A stretch of DNA of 64,000 nt from Microglena sp. YARC (GCA_022414725.1 CM039463.1:91971841-92035840), one strand, 5' to 3'; shown: positions 30,361-42,489, counted from the first letter of the stretch. Notes: a model not told the origin generated them from the sequence alone. A program made the numbers and translations.

Positions 30361-31225
30361 CTGTTCCTACCAATCAACATGGTAAAAAGAACGCTGTTGC
30401 ACTGAATGAGATCCTCAAGCATTGTTCTGAACCGCATCCAACAGGCCGTCCTAGCTAACACTAACCGTTGGCTGGCTAAAGCCTACGGTTTCTCAAGAAC
30501 TCATATGGAGAGAGGAACTCTGACCTTGAGACAGGGGCAAGTGAGATTCAAATGTAATAACCTCAGCATGACAACTACTGAGCCACTACAGGAAACGCTA
30601 ACCTCTCTCTCGCAGTTATGAACTCTATACTGCTTCCCAAGTGAATGGGGTCAGCAAAACACCTCCATGCCCTGCATTCCTCAGGCATAAATTGTTCAGG
30701 ACTAAAATACACACCTCGTCAGAATACAATGGATTCAGGTTTTCCTTCTAGAACTGTGTAGTTGCCCTTATTTTGGCTTCTTTCAGACCCAGATCATCAG
30801 GTACCAGGTGTCTAACCAGATCTCTGACTCCAGCATCTTCTCCAGAAGAGACTGAGACATGGGCAGCTGCTGCTTTCGCAAGGCCGCCCAAGAAAGGACC
30901 GTCTCCATCTACTCAGATGACTGCTGGAACTGCAAATGGCTATGGTACATGTCAACTCAATCACTTGCCCTATCGCCGCCACCACAGAGCTGAAGTACAG
31001 GCCAACCACCGTTATCGCTCCCATCTGCACGATATTTCGGATCGTCATCTCCACCCAAGGATGCACGCCAAGCAGGTCATCCAGCAGTCCAAAGTCTTCC
31101 TAGGAGAGACAGCAGAGCATCTTGCAGAGACATTCCAGAGGACGCCGTGCAGACGTGGGCATGCCCATGTTGCAGATGATGACTGTTCCACCTCCAGTCC
31201 ACAACAGACAAATGAGGATTAGCAC
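30360..31225 (+). pseudogene. gag: Copia-type gag remnant of the plus element
   Basis: ILNRIQQAVLANTNRWLAKA (about 30420) matches DPIQQAIHANTDMATRA of the minus copy. ASSPEETETWAAAAFARPPKK (about 30840) matches PSPEEAEMAAAAYRARKP, and NHLPYRRHHRAEV matches KHLPFRVRTISY. The zinc knuckle expected at about 31000 is not readable. Several frameshifts are present. Confidence 0.7.
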
Positions 31226-31489
31226 AACTTCATGGGCTTAAACCTTCTGATGACCAACAGTCCCCTCCAGTTTGCAGACTCAAGAGGCAAGTCACAACCC
31301 CATGTCTACCACATGCTCCATGGATGATACCTTTTCCCTGGACCCACACCTGATCCTGATGCTTGCCATAGTAGGAGAGGATGAGCCTATGCCAGGCCTA
31401 GTTTCAGTGTAGGCACTCTGATGATTGATGATGATGGATTGGATAAGGGTGCTCATGCCCAGTTCCAGACAGCCTCCTGACAGAGTGGA

Positions 31490-31610
31490 TTTTAGACTGT
31501 GCAGGTCGCCCACTCCCACTGCAACCCCAGTAACGCCATCCATCTTGCATAACATTCAGGATCTCCCCCAGCCTATTAGATATCTTGGCAGACCTTGAGC
31601 ATCACACTGC
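31490..31610 (+). pseudogene. Protease start remnant of the plus element
   Basis: WILD (31490-31501) is followed in another frame by HNIQDLPQPIRYL (about 31550), which aligns with WIIDT and LHDIQDLPQPIRLQL of the minus element. The active-site Gly-Ala is again not intact. Confidence 0.6.
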
Positions 31611-33672
31611 TCTGCCTCCTCAGAAAGTGAAAGCCAACATCAGGGGTCACTTGGATCCATGATCCACACTCAACGATGTGCTCCTTGCTGCCACCCTTGA
31701 CTGTTGGGTCAACATACCTCAGTGTTGCATGCAGCACACAAGCTCTGACCCAACCTCCAAGCTCCATGCATCTAGCGTTGCTGCTTACACTCTTCCTTCC
31801 CACTGCCAAGGGCTGCGCAAGACTAATTCTCTTATGCCTAAACAAAATGGCCTCTACAATACCTAGCACCTCCAAAAGCTCCCTCGCGGCTACCTGGAAA
31901 GATGTTTCCCTATACCCCTGTAAACCCCTCCCTTCTGTCATCATGATGGTCACCCAGCAAGGACCCCAGGAGACATCTGCTACAACGATGCTTGCTTTGC
32001 TGCAGCTGCACCATTCCCCATGACTATGCCAGCATCTCAGCAGCATACCAACCTGGTTTCTGCAAATGGTGAGGATGAAATGCCTTGACCTTGTTCAATA
32101 TCGCGCGCTATGCGCCCTCGCAAGGAATCCTCATGTCGTAGCATATGGGGGGAGAATTTCTCGAGCACACCAACATGCACGCCTGCTGGAGGTAGATGAC
32201 TTGTCATGATACCAACATGCATCCATGCTTCTCCCAGGTCATAGTGATGTATTCCACGGCTAGCCCTAGCCAGCAGATGCCCCAATGTTCCCATGATGAG
32301 CTTGTGTAACTGACAGAAGCACAAAGCCAGAAAGAGAGATGGACCTCCGGTGCTGTATGAGTGTCCAAGCACAGAACGCAGCTATGAAAGTCCCTATCCC
32401 ATTGATGGACAGGGGTCCTGCAACCCAACAGGGAGCTATCCCAAGCCTTAGATTTGACCATGGATTCCCTCAGCTACCTCTCTTATATAGATCAGCCTAG
32501 CCCATGTCAACATGCAACACCCACCCAGTCCATTTCCTGAACAACTTCTGGGCTCTCCAGGACCAAGTTTTGGAGAACCTGCTGAACACCCTCACGTGAG
32601 TCGATAAAATGGCAGACTGTAGTCAATCAATTCCCCCCCTTCCTCCTTAGCAGCCTTCAGCATCAGACCTTAGGACAGCCTGTCCCTATCCTCATTGCTC
32701 CAGCTAAGCTACACAAAGTTCCCTGCCCTTCTAGCTGCTGAAATGTCCAGGTTCCCCAGCAGACAGATGCACAACAGTCACTTCTCAGTCTGTGGCCCCT
32801 CCTCAGCATGTCAACAGGATTGCAACACATGGTTGCACATATACCCCCACTGTCTCCACAGCTGCCAAGGCGCCCACCTTTCAGTGGGCCATAGCTCCAA
32901 GCAGGCTATGGTTTAAAAGCACATGCAGGGTACTGGTTTCCTGGCCGACAAGATGCCTTATGCACCCATCAGGCTGTGTGCTATCCTGGATGAATGGTCT
33001 CCCAGCATCTGGTCACCTAACTTGAGCCATAGTTGGCATTCTTGTTTAGCCATGAACACTCTAGGATTAATGTGTGCACTGTACTTCCATGTACTGGGGC
33101 TGTTTTCTTGTTCTTTAGTATTCTCTACTTAAGGTTCTACAGCATCGTCTACAATTCTCTAATTTAAGGCGTAAATCCACATTGTTGGATGTGGGGGAAT
33201 CCGTCCTACCTGAATAGACATCTGGCAGCCCCACTCCGCGCAGCTACTGCAAGACTCCTGTGCTCCAGCGCTGACCGCCTAGGTGCCATATCTTCATCAG
33301 TCCTATAGACTTTCCAATTGATATTAATAGATAGTCTTCCCTGAGTTAAAGTATTCTTATAGAATGATTTGGAGTTTCGCATATTCTCATCTGGATATAG
33401 AATTAATGAGCCCAGCGTGGGGCGTCTACCTAAGGTTGCTTAGCCAAGTCATCCTTATATACTCTAGTCCTATCATGCCTTCCCTGCCAGCACTTCCTGC
33501 CCTTTTGCAATTTGACTAAGATCCCTGTTCAATGTTGCAACCTTTGGACTGTCTTAAAAATTTATCATTACAGTTCCTCTTTGCCAGGCGTTAGTATTTA
33601 ATGCATTGTAGCTTTTACTCCCTGTATTTCTTATGCCTCACTTCCAGGATTTTGTACACAGAATCTTTGAAT
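31611..33672 (+). pseudogene. Decayed 3' internal part of the plus element
   Basis: Only the segment at 32790-33020 (TVSTAAKAPTFQWAIAPSRL and following) can be matched to the minus element (25729-26034). The 96-bp repeat array of the minus copy has no counterpart here. The rest is interrupted in all frames. Confidence 0.5.
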
Positions 33673-33680
33673 GGGGGGAT

Positions 33681-33930
33681 GTTTATGTCCGTCGGTCGGA
33701 ACTGCAGTTGGCATGTGCACGTGTGTCATGTGGCTCCGGGATCGGGTTGCTAGCGCGGGACTAGGTAGCTTGGGGGCCGCAACTGTTATTGTGAACCTTC
33801 TTGAGACTTCCATTTTCTATAAGCGCCTAGTTGCGTGATAAGCTTCTGCTTTTTTGTGTACAAGTGTATCGATTTGAAAGTTTTGGTGTAACATGCTTCG
33901 ATTGAAGTTTTCTTCGTTTAGCGTTAAAGA
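33681..33930 (+). repeat. Copia-type LTR, copy F (3' LTR of the plus element)
   Basis: Preceded by the polypurine tract TGGGGGGA. Relative to copy E it shows many single-base losses, so the element is old. Confidence 0.7.
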
Positions 33931-33944
33931 TGGCGACATAAGCC

Positions 33945-34164
33945 GTTAATGTAAGATTTGTTACAGGCATAGGTCGATGCAGGAGAAGATGCTATTAGCG
34001 ACACAGGCCATTCCTATAGATAGACGATGTGTATGCGAGGAGTTGTGTCACGTGCAGGCAAGTGCCTGTGGCCTGGGGCAGGAAACCAGGGATACAGAGA
34101 GGGAAGGTACCGGATGTGCATTATTAGCGTATTCAGAGCTGACTATTAGATCAGTCAAATAACC
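33945..34164 (-). repeat. Copia-type LTR, copy G, inverted against copy F
   Basis: In + orientation it matches 24735-24958 (GTTAATGTAAGATT, GGAGAAGATGCTATTA, AGGGAAAGGTACCGG-like, GTGCATTAT). It is therefore on minus, tail-to-tail with copy F about 15 bp away. Its minus-strand start would be at about 34164 (GTTATTTGACTGATC), with no clear polypurine tract beyond it. Confidence 0.65.
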
Positions 34165-35885
34165 AGATTTTGTATTCGATAAAGTGAATTGTAGTTGCGA
34201 TTTGGATGCTCAAGAAATCCGTATCCTATGAGTACTTGAATCCAATCTTATGAAGGGTCAACGGTTTATAGGTGTATGTACCAGCCAGCAAGCATTAGGA
34301 TTGAATCCAGAGTCAAGGCTAGACAGGGCGGCGAGCGAAGGGTATTTCCTATATCAGAAAGTCAAAGGGAAATACACATAAGGAAGATGTCTCCATGTGT
34401 TTTGCATTCTATCATCGTGCACTTAGACCGGGTAGAAGTATAGGAGCCAAGATCACTGTTCCCAAGATATCGGATGGGACACTCAATTTCGTACGTACTT
34501 GCTAAATCACTTTGGATCTCGGGCAGTCGTGTGGATTGCAATGGCAACAGTGGTCAATCCATGCAAGTAAGATTCCATCCCCCCATGTCATATTTGCCCA
34601 TGATTTATCCATGGGCGTATACTGACAATTAGCTCACCTTCATTCTTGCCATATTGCATCTGGTTTATCTCAATATGGGAAATTGAATTTAGGCTGTTCA
34701 ATCGGGAGGCTTGTGATCACTACCGGACGGCAGCGTTTTGGGTGACGGACAGGGAGGACGTCATTGCAGCTGGGGATCGCGCCCAGGGTAAAGGGAGAAC
34801 AAAAACGAAAGTGGCACGCCTGAAGAAATGTGTGACCATGGACTGAAGGAGTTCGATCGGGCGAATTGGCAGGTGCAGAAGTCAATAAGATCGAAGGCAG
34901 AGCATGATGCGTTAAAGAGTGTTTGCGAATGTGGGGTGTCCGTATCACGGTAGGGGAAGGAATTCGAAAGTGGAGTCGCTGGGACGGAAATCGGCAAAAC
35001 TGGAGCACCGCAGCGTGATAAGAGCGCGCCGTAGCTTGCAGTACCACACGTAGGAGGGCAAAGCCCTTGTCACAGTTCTTCAAGCGGCTACATTCATGGA
35101 CCCCCCCTTCGCAATACCGGTTAGTCCTTCCGCCGATTGCTTTTGCTTTGTTAGGGAGTCGATGCATCGTTGGGTGCCTGAATAAGGAGGAAACTGTGGT
35201 GATAGAGGGGATTAGCTTGAGTGAGTGTTTGGGGTGCAAATGGCAGTTTGTGGGAGGGGTGTTCGTCCGGTTATTTCAGCTTGTAAGCGCTCCGTAGAGT
35301 AGACGGCGATGAAAGCGAGGACGGCACATCTTAACGACGAGATACATACAGATGGGACAGTAAAGGACCCAGCGAGAAGGGGGCGCGTAGATGGACGTGA
35401 TCGGTAGGGTAGACGCGGTGTCAGATGAATGATGACGCAGTTCAACAGGAGGCTGTACAGTGTCATGAAGATGCACTGTACGGGAAGCTGACACAGTACT
35501 GTCATAGAACGATAGTTTAGAAGTACATAAGTAGTCACAGTCAAAGCGTGAGAGACCACAATTATTAGCTGGACACTCCACTATGCACAGGTGACATATA
35601 CAATACACTTTCTACCACGCTATAGGCATGGGACACTAGAACTACTAAGAACAGTCAAAAAAAAATCAAAGACTCCGAAAAATCGAGAGACTTCAATGGA
35701 ACCCCAAGCAGGGCAATATAGGACAGGAATGAAAAAGAGCAAAACAAAATTGCCAAGTTAGAAAAGCTGCAAATCCCGATATCAAAGATGGGTACCGTGT
35801 TAGAAAAGCAGATCCGGGGAATAGGAACTAACTGACCATGCAAATTAGATACCAAAAGAACCCCGATGTACAAAAAATAATACAC
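34165..35885. other. Unassigned 1.7 kb
   Basis: Contains a 189-codon minus frame (35239-34670) of low-complexity Ser/Pro/His/Arg-rich sequence that I do not recognise, and a 115-codon minus frame at 35559-35212. If LTR G is the 3' LTR of the Copia relic at 35890-37380, this would be its 3' non-coding region. Confidence 0.35.
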
Positions 35886-35889
35886 ACTC

Positions 35890-37390
35890 AAAGAAGAACG
35901 GTCAATTCAAGATCGGTAAAACTCAGAAAAACAGCAGGATCAAGGGGCTTGGTGAAGGGGTCACACAGTGTCTTAGGTGTACTAGAATCTGTAGAACATC
36001 CTCCACCAGCTCCTTATGTAGGCTGTATCAATGTGTTGCATGCGGGGGAGTTGCAGTCATTTGGCCTCGAGCCTTAAGGTTGTCCCTGAATTAGGTAACC
36101 AATCAACAGGACAGACCAGATCACCCTACAATTCTTCACATTGAAATCCCCTGGCACCTGAGGAAGGGCTGATACTGAGCCTCACTAGAAGTAATGAAAG
36201 TAGGGCATGCCTCATTGCTTCATCCAGTTCATGACCCCAGCTGCACAGCCAAGCAGTCTGAGATCTACTGTCAGCTCATCAGAAGGTGAGTCAAAAGCCA
36301 GTAAAAGGGAGAATAAGGGTGGGGTGTGAAGTGGTCAAGTGGATGTGACCTATACAAAGGAAAACGTTGGCTGCCCCCACAGCGGGGCGTATAGGGTGAG
36401 CAGAAACTGGACAAAGGTAGCTACGCAAGAATATAAGGCGGTGGCAAGTAGCAGGTTGCAAGCACGACAGAGAACTGTAGACATTAGGGACAGGGGTCCT
36501 CCAGGTGGGTTCAAGTGGACGGTGGACTCTAGGCCATGGGGGAACCGAACTTGGGCTTGGCAAAGCAGCAGTACGACCAAAAATCGACTCACCAGAATAA
36601 CCAACTGTAGGAGTTAGCTGAGGAGAGGTTGAAAATGAACACACCCTGCCCGTCACGTCAAGTGTAACAGGCCAATAGTCCCAGGCGGAGGAATGAACAG
36701 GTAACCCTCTTATTGACTTCCAGCCAAGCTTTTCTCCATAGCTGATAGCCAAAACATACCTAATCAGACCTCATATCCAAAGCACCGATAAACTCCAATC
36801 AACATTCAGGTCAGGAATGTCCCACCACAATAGCATCCTCATAAAAGAGCAGGTTTGACCTTGCAACATAGTAAACCACTTATGAACCAAAAACCCGTTG
36901 AAATCCAACTCAAGCCCTGGGGCTGTTTCAAACTAAAGGGACTTGTCAGTTGTGCACACAAGAAGTGAACCGTTGGACCAAAGTAACACTTAAGCCTCGG
37001 ACTGGTGGCACGTACAGGTCCAACAGGTAGCATTAGATTCAGAATGCAGTCCTTGTGTCCGCTGGCCTCAACAAATTCCTATGAGTGTGGCGCAAGGGAG
37101 CCTAGACATGCTTGAAAGAAACGGATCTTGAAGTCCAGCCCAGGGACGCTGAGACCGGCCAATCGTCTCCTTGAGCGGATGACATCCCCAACTTCTTCAA
37201 TAAAACTTCTTGATGGTCCTTTTTAGGAGGCTGTGGTAGTGAGTTGCCAAGGTACCATGGGATGTGGGGACGCATCTATCCTTACATAAAGAGCTAGCAT
37301 TGCCCTGTCGGTTGGAGGAAGCATGGCGTTTTATGGTTAGTCCAGTGGATTGGACAATGTATGCTACGTCCGATGTTCTGATAATGAAGG
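35890..37390 (-). pseudogene. Highly decayed Copia reverse transcriptase/RNase H
   Basis: On minus, fragments in the correct order can be read over several frames. At about 36960-36850: TDKSL, then SLKQPQG and LDFNGFLVHKWFTML, recalling the K-S-L-Y-G-L-K-Q-[AS]-P block and following helix of Copia RT. At about 36270-36160: GCAAGVMNWMKQ and ITSSEAQYQPF, recalling the RNase H SWxSKKQ and SSxEAEY blocks. At about 36050-35930: QHIDTAYIR and then LCDPFTKPL, recalling HIDxxYHFVR and ADxFTKxL. The YVDD box is not readable. The relic runs into the assembly gap at 37407. Confidence 0.55.
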
Positions 37391-37406
37391 CAATCTCTAC
37401 TCATAT

Positions 37407-38406
37407 NNNNNNNNNNNNNNNNNNNNNNNNNNNNNNNNNNNNNNNNNNNNNNNNNNNNNNNNNNNNNNNNNNNNNNNNNNNNNNNNNNNNNNNNNNNNNN
37501 NNNNNNNNNNNNNNNNNNNNNNNNNNNNNNNNNNNNNNNNNNNNNNNNNNNNNNNNNNNNNNNNNNNNNNNNNNNNNNNNNNNNNNNNNNNNNNNNNNNN
37601 NNNNNNNNNNNNNNNNNNNNNNNNNNNNNNNNNNNNNNNNNNNNNNNNNNNNNNNNNNNNNNNNNNNNNNNNNNNNNNNNNNNNNNNNNNNNNNNNNNNN
37701 NNNNNNNNNNNNNNNNNNNNNNNNNNNNNNNNNNNNNNNNNNNNNNNNNNNNNNNNNNNNNNNNNNNNNNNNNNNNNNNNNNNNNNNNNNNNNNNNNNNN
37801 NNNNNNNNNNNNNNNNNNNNNNNNNNNNNNNNNNNNNNNNNNNNNNNNNNNNNNNNNNNNNNNNNNNNNNNNNNNNNNNNNNNNNNNNNNNNNNNNNNNN
37901 NNNNNNNNNNNNNNNNNNNNNNNNNNNNNNNNNNNNNNNNNNNNNNNNNNNNNNNNNNNNNNNNNNNNNNNNNNNNNNNNNNNNNNNNNNNNNNNNNNNN
38001 NNNNNNNNNNNNNNNNNNNNNNNNNNNNNNNNNNNNNNNNNNNNNNNNNNNNNNNNNNNNNNNNNNNNNNNNNNNNNNNNNNNNNNNNNNNNNNNNNNNN
38101 NNNNNNNNNNNNNNNNNNNNNNNNNNNNNNNNNNNNNNNNNNNNNNNNNNNNNNNNNNNNNNNNNNNNNNNNNNNNNNNNNNNNNNNNNNNNNNNNNNNN
38201 NNNNNNNNNNNNNNNNNNNNNNNNNNNNNNNNNNNNNNNNNNNNNNNNNNNNNNNNNNNNNNNNNNNNNNNNNNNNNNNNNNNNNNNNNNNNNNNNNNNN
38301 NNNNNNNNNNNNNNNNNNNNNNNNNNNNNNNNNNNNNNNNNNNNNNNNNNNNNNNNNNNNNNNNNNNNNNNNNNNNNNNNNNNNNNNNNNNNNNNNNNNN
38401 NNNNNN
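37407..38406. other. Assembly gap (1,000 N)
   Basis: Exactly 1,000 undetermined bases, so the size is probably nominal. Left of it lies the minus-strand Copia relic, right of it a + strand LINE 3' fragment, so at least one element boundary is hidden. Confidence 1.
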
Positions 38407-38799
38407 GCTCTCTCTGAACTTCGAGTCTTCTTCTCATCCTGGATTCACTAATATTGATCCAGACCCTGCAGTCTGAATTTTATATATACTACCATTCTGA
38501 ACATTTGGTTGGCAGCAAATCTCACACTCGCACCCTCTCTGTGCGAATCCCACAAACTACAACCTTCCTTATATACAAACCCCACCCAGATACCTATATT
38601 TCCATAAATCGCAGATTTATGAGCCAATGGACATAACTAACATGCAAAAGCCTCTCCTCATCCTGGAGCACTCTAATATATTACCCTCTTACCTTCTCTG
38701 ACATTGTCATTCTTAACCCAGAACTCATCTCTTGCCAAAATCCTTGGCAACTCATCCACCAACACGCTCCTCCCTCTCTTCTTACGCACTACTCACCTT

Positions 38800-39270
38800 G
38801 TCTTCACTAGCTACCACCCTCCTCAAGGCCTCCAGGTCTTCACAGATGGTAAGCCTATAAAGGTAAACAGGCACCCTAGTAAATCAGGTTGCTGCAGCTA
38901 TAATGTCCCGGCTGCAGGACAAAGCTACCACCAATCAACCCTGGGGACAATAGGGCCACCAAAACTAACAAACAGGGCAGAAACTGGTAGCCATCCACCG
39001 AGGATATACTCAACATTGACCTACGGGACAATATATACTCCATACAGACAGCCCTGCTCCTTACAACTTATTAAAAAAAAATGATTCATGCCCTACCACA
39101 ACAACCGGCGTTCCATTCATACTGAAAATCTTCTGCAATCAATTCAAAACACTCATTCAAGCATCCTGCATGGTCACAACACCATCTTCTTTGTAAAGTC
39201 CGTTCCCACACAGGTATCCTTGGAAATGACAGGGCAGACATTCTCCTGGCACGTCAAGGCATGCTGAGGC
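38800..39270 (+). pseudogene. RNase H remnant of LINE copy 2
   Basis: LQVFTDGKPIKV (first Asp; about 38832), LTNRAETGSHPP (Glu; about 38967), SLQLIKKK (about 39055) and KVRSHTGILGNDRAD (39195-39240, read across a frame change) align with the first copy. Insertions and deletions break the frame around 38880, 39000 and 39085. Confidence 0.8.
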
Positions 39271-39539
39271 ACCTGGCCTCCACCAATTTATTGACACACT
39301 GGGGGAAATCCCCGCCACAATGTACTACTGGCCCACAGTTCAACCTCCTCGCCACCCCATCGGGAGATATTCCCCCACGCATCTAGCACTAACCTTAAAC
39401 ACAAGGTTATCACTCTACCTGCCCCTAGCTGCCACTTGGCCACACCCTCTTAACAAGGGTTTATGCAACCACCTGGGCTGATACACTCCCCACCACTTCC
39501 TCATTGAGTTAACAAATTTTGGACCTCAACCCTTATCCA

Positions 39540-40330
39540 ACATAAAACTAATTCCACATCTTAAAGCCCGCTGGGTAGACTGTGGAACGCGTAACTTGCA
39601 TTCCGCTGGAAACTACCCTTATATACAAGCACATCACCCACCCAGCGAATCCCCTAATGCCTCCTCTCATGCCACACCTGTGGAGGACGGAGCGGGCCAC
39701 ATCCTGGAGGGCCTGACAACACCGGGACTTTTCCAAGGGGCTACTAATAAGAGACATGACGCCGTCAGTGCGACTCAATCCACAAGGCCATTTGCACCGG
39801 AGCCCTGACAGATCACGGACTGATCATGGACGCTGGCAAAGGAAGAGGACCTTCCCAGGGGGGTCCCTGGGCAAACGTCTCCCTGAACTGGTTACGTCCC
39901 CTCCACTATTACTGTAGCAGGGACTGGAAGAGAATGAGACCTTGATCTTGACCGTCCTAACCTGACATAGACTCTCCTACCTGTATGTCTGATAAAAGTA
40001 ACTCTGGGTTCTTGAGCTTGGAATACTGCTCTGGATACCAAACCATGCACCTAAGTTTATCATAAACAACGCCCCAGATTGTTGAATTTAGTAAATGGCC
40101 TTAGAGATCGGCTGGATTACCTGTTCACTATGAAGTTATCACGCGTTGGAACACTTGGTACTATTCACCTATGTTTTTGACTTCTATGACAATTTTGGAC
40201 TTCAGAGATATGTGCCTCAATGGCGGACACAGTCCACTCCACAAAATCAATAGCTTTCAGAGGGTATTTCTACAGTGCAGACGTTTTATGGACCGCACAA
40301 TGCACCGGGATAGTACCCAGAGGAAGATCA
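39540..40330 (+). pseudogene. C-terminal finger and domain remnant of LINE copy 2
   Basis: LKARWVDCGTRNL (about 39565), VEDGAGHILEG (about 39685), KRHDAV (about 39750), WVLELG (about 40010), RVGTLGTIH (40145) and FLTSMTILDF, then FLQCRRFMDRT (40171-40300), parallel ILKARWG, EDGAGHILAG, KRHDAAV, WILELG, IGTTGTI, VTSMTTLGL and LQCRRFMEH of copy 1. Conservation of both ends of the C-terminal domain in two diverged copies supports it as real coding sequence. Confidence 0.75.
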
Positions 40331-40574
40331 GACCGTCGCCCCTCATCAGGTTTTGTCTTGCCAAAGCTGCATTGTGTCGTGGCTTCCCAACCGGGGTGAA
40401 AAAACCCCCGTATTAAGCTGCACTGGCAATGATTGGCTTACGGTGCCTGCCGGTCAGGCCATCGGTGGTATTCTTTTTACTGGATGGCCCTACGGTGACT
40501 ATAGCTTAGGCTCCGGCCTTACGCTATGGTGTCCTTAACTTCAACGTCCTGTGAGTAACAGGTTCTACAACGGA

Positions 40575-40605
40575 TGTCAATTTCAATTTCAATTTCAATT
40601 CTGGG
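40575..40605 (+). repeat. 3' (AATTTC)n tail of LINE copy 2
   Basis: Four AATTTC units at the same position as the (ATTTC)n tail of copy 1. Confidence 0.75.
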
Positions 40606-41234
40606 GCTGCCGGTGAGGGCCGGCTGGGAATGGTGATGAGGTGGGCGCTAGCGACTAAAAAATGCCGGCTGGAATTTGATGAGTGGCGCTAGGCGACGAT
40701 AGTCGTCCCCACGATGGTAGTGCCATGCAGGCGGGCGCAGCTTGGGACTGGATACGCTAGCAGCTCTTCACACGTAGTAAAAGATTCCCAGGCTGCTCGA
40801 GCTGTCCGTATCTAGCATGGCCAAACGAAAATATGCAGACCCAGCCAAATCGCGAATCTCGTCAAAAAAAAAAAAAAATCAATGACTCTCGTTAAGTCAT
40901 TCGGAAGGGATTGAATGCGTTAATTAACCCTTTGGAGCGAAGGGGTGTGTGTGGGGGGGGGGGGAGGGGCGACGGGTGCGACCGAGCAATGCCAGATTCT
41001 AGAACATCGCTCCAATGGTCGATGGTCGATGACGTTTTCTAGGAGGTCGTTAGTCGCAGCATGAGCTCGAACGTGCTCAATTGCAAAGTTATGGACGTGC
41101 GCGACGGCGATGGCCCACGTGTACCCGATTGGGGTGGCCCCCATGTTGCCACCTGTCCAGTACCGCAGACGTCGAAACGTTGTGAGTCTTAGCGTCGCAG
41201 CACGAAGCTGAAATGCTGCTTAATTCCACCCCAG
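40606..41234. other. Non-coding spacer
   Basis: No gene seen. Contains a 13- to 14-base A run (40864-40877), a GTGTGTG plus poly(G) tract (40944-40971) and no recognised repeat. Confidence 0.4.
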
Positions 41235-41955
41235 TGCGATGAATGGCATGTAATGCGTTTTCACCATGAATTGCCACTTGCTGCAAAGCTCGCCAAGGCT
41301 GAAAACATGAGCATTACGTGCAATTAGAATACCATAGTTGGCCGTGGCACCTTTCCCGTAGGCCCGCTAGGCCCACCCACGCACGCCCTGCGCGCTGGAG
41401 TTTGGTGAAGCGTGCCGAATAAATAGCTGAAGTGCCGTAGGGAATGTTTCGTCCATTGTGATGCTATGCATGTTCCTCTCGATTTTTGACGACAATTCCA
41501 TTCCCAAACCTATGTATGGGGCGGACGCACATGATTGGATGTACGAATTTGAAATGATAACAAATGTTACCAATAATTGTCGCTTTTGGCCCCAAAAGCA
41601 CAAACCTTTAGCTCCTTTTCTTGAATTGCGATGCTCATATGTGGTCTTGTGAGAAAATCTCAGGTATCAATAAGTCTTATATTTGGGATATCTTATATAA
41701 TGTTTCGTTTTTTTTGATTTGAAGTGAAACCTGAAAAGTAGGTTGTGACGGACACACACACACAACACACGGACATTTTTGACAGGCTAATCCCTAACAA
41801 TCAAAAAAAATGTAATTTTTTTCATTCGGGGGTAAAAATTTGTAATGTTTTTCATTCGGGTAAATTTGTAATTTTTTTTTCATTCGGGCATCAAAAATTG
41901 CAATTTTTTTCATTCGGGTAAATCTGGAGATTTTTTTCATTCGGGTACTGGTATT
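41235..41955 (+). repeat. CATTCGGG dispersed repeat, copy 2
   Basis: Parallels 17815-18510 block for block, including the (CA)n run (41755-41771) in the place of (CAAA)n and five terminal TTTTTTCATTCGGGTAAA-type units ending with the same AAATCTGGAGATTTTTTTC unit as copy 1. Confidence 0.92.
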
Positions 41956-42003
41956 TAGGTACGATAGGCCAGTGGGTTCTCCTGTGATATATTCAGGTCG
42001 CTA

Positions 42004-42235
42004 ATGCAACAATGGTGGTGTATACTCATTACTCAAATACGAGTGTACTCCTTACTCCTGTTTGTATATTCAGTAAACTATGCAACAACTGATAGTATAT
42101 CAGTACGGAGTGCTAATCCTGTGTTGTATATTCAGTTAAGTAATGCAACAGCTGATAGTATTTCAGTACGGAGTGCTAATCCTGTGCTATATATTCAGTT
42201 AACTAATGCAACAACTGTTTTGTATTTCCAGTACA
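42004..42235. repeat. 62-bp tandem repeat
   Basis: About 3.5 units containing TATATTCAGTTAACTAATGC, AACAACTGATAGTATTTCAG and TACGGAGTGCTAATCCTGTG. Related words (TATATTCAGGTACGGAGTGG, CTCCTGTGTTGTA) occur in each 4.2-kb unit at 52863, 57070 and 61275. Confidence 0.85.
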
Positions 42236-42489
42236 AGGTGTACACCTCAGCGTTGTTCAGGAGACCCCAAACTTTGCGTCCTGAGACGCAAACATATTAC
42301 ACCTGCATCCTGCAGGCACAAACAGTTTCATAGCCTTCCACACCTCCACACAACCAAACCAGCACAGCCTGCGTCCTGAGACGGAAAAATAAATAAACCG
42401 ATCCGCAACTGATCCATCTCCAAATCAAAGCCTACCATGCCAGAATCTAGGTACTTAAAGCTGATTGAGGTTTGATTAGATCGCCAACC

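Larger units (their letters stand above)
29254..33930 (+). mobile_element. Non-autonomous Copia-type element, plus copy (decayed)
   Basis: A 5' LTR starts TGTTATTTGTCCGTCG at 29254 and a 3' LTR starts TGTTTATGTCCGTCGGTCGG at 33681, directly after the polypurine tract TGGGGGGA (33673-33680). Both continue with GTTGGCATxGTGCACG, GGCTCCxGGAxCGGGTTGC and CTATAxxxGCxCxAGTTGCG. Internal gag (30360-31220) and a protease start (31495-31600) match the minus element at 24959-29253. As there, no integrase or RT motif was found. Both elements therefore belong to one gag-protease family. Confidence 0.7.
38407..40605 (+). mobile_element. Second copy of the LINE family, 3' part
   Basis: From about 38450 the sequence parallels 15640-17680 of the first copy: the pre-RNase H segment, RNase H, Cys/His finger region, conserved C-terminal domain, GGTGTCCTTAACTTCAACGTCC 3' end and an (AATTTC)n tail at 40577-40600. 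It is more decayed than copy 1. The 5' part lies in or beyond the gap. Confidence 0.85.

Noticed and set aside
34670..35239. 189-codon minus frame as a host gene
   Set aside because: No start context, domain or ordinary composition; it lies between Copia fragments and may be their non-coding 3' region. It is left as unassigned.
37264..38451. Open frames across the gap
   Set aside because: They consist of undetermined bases only.
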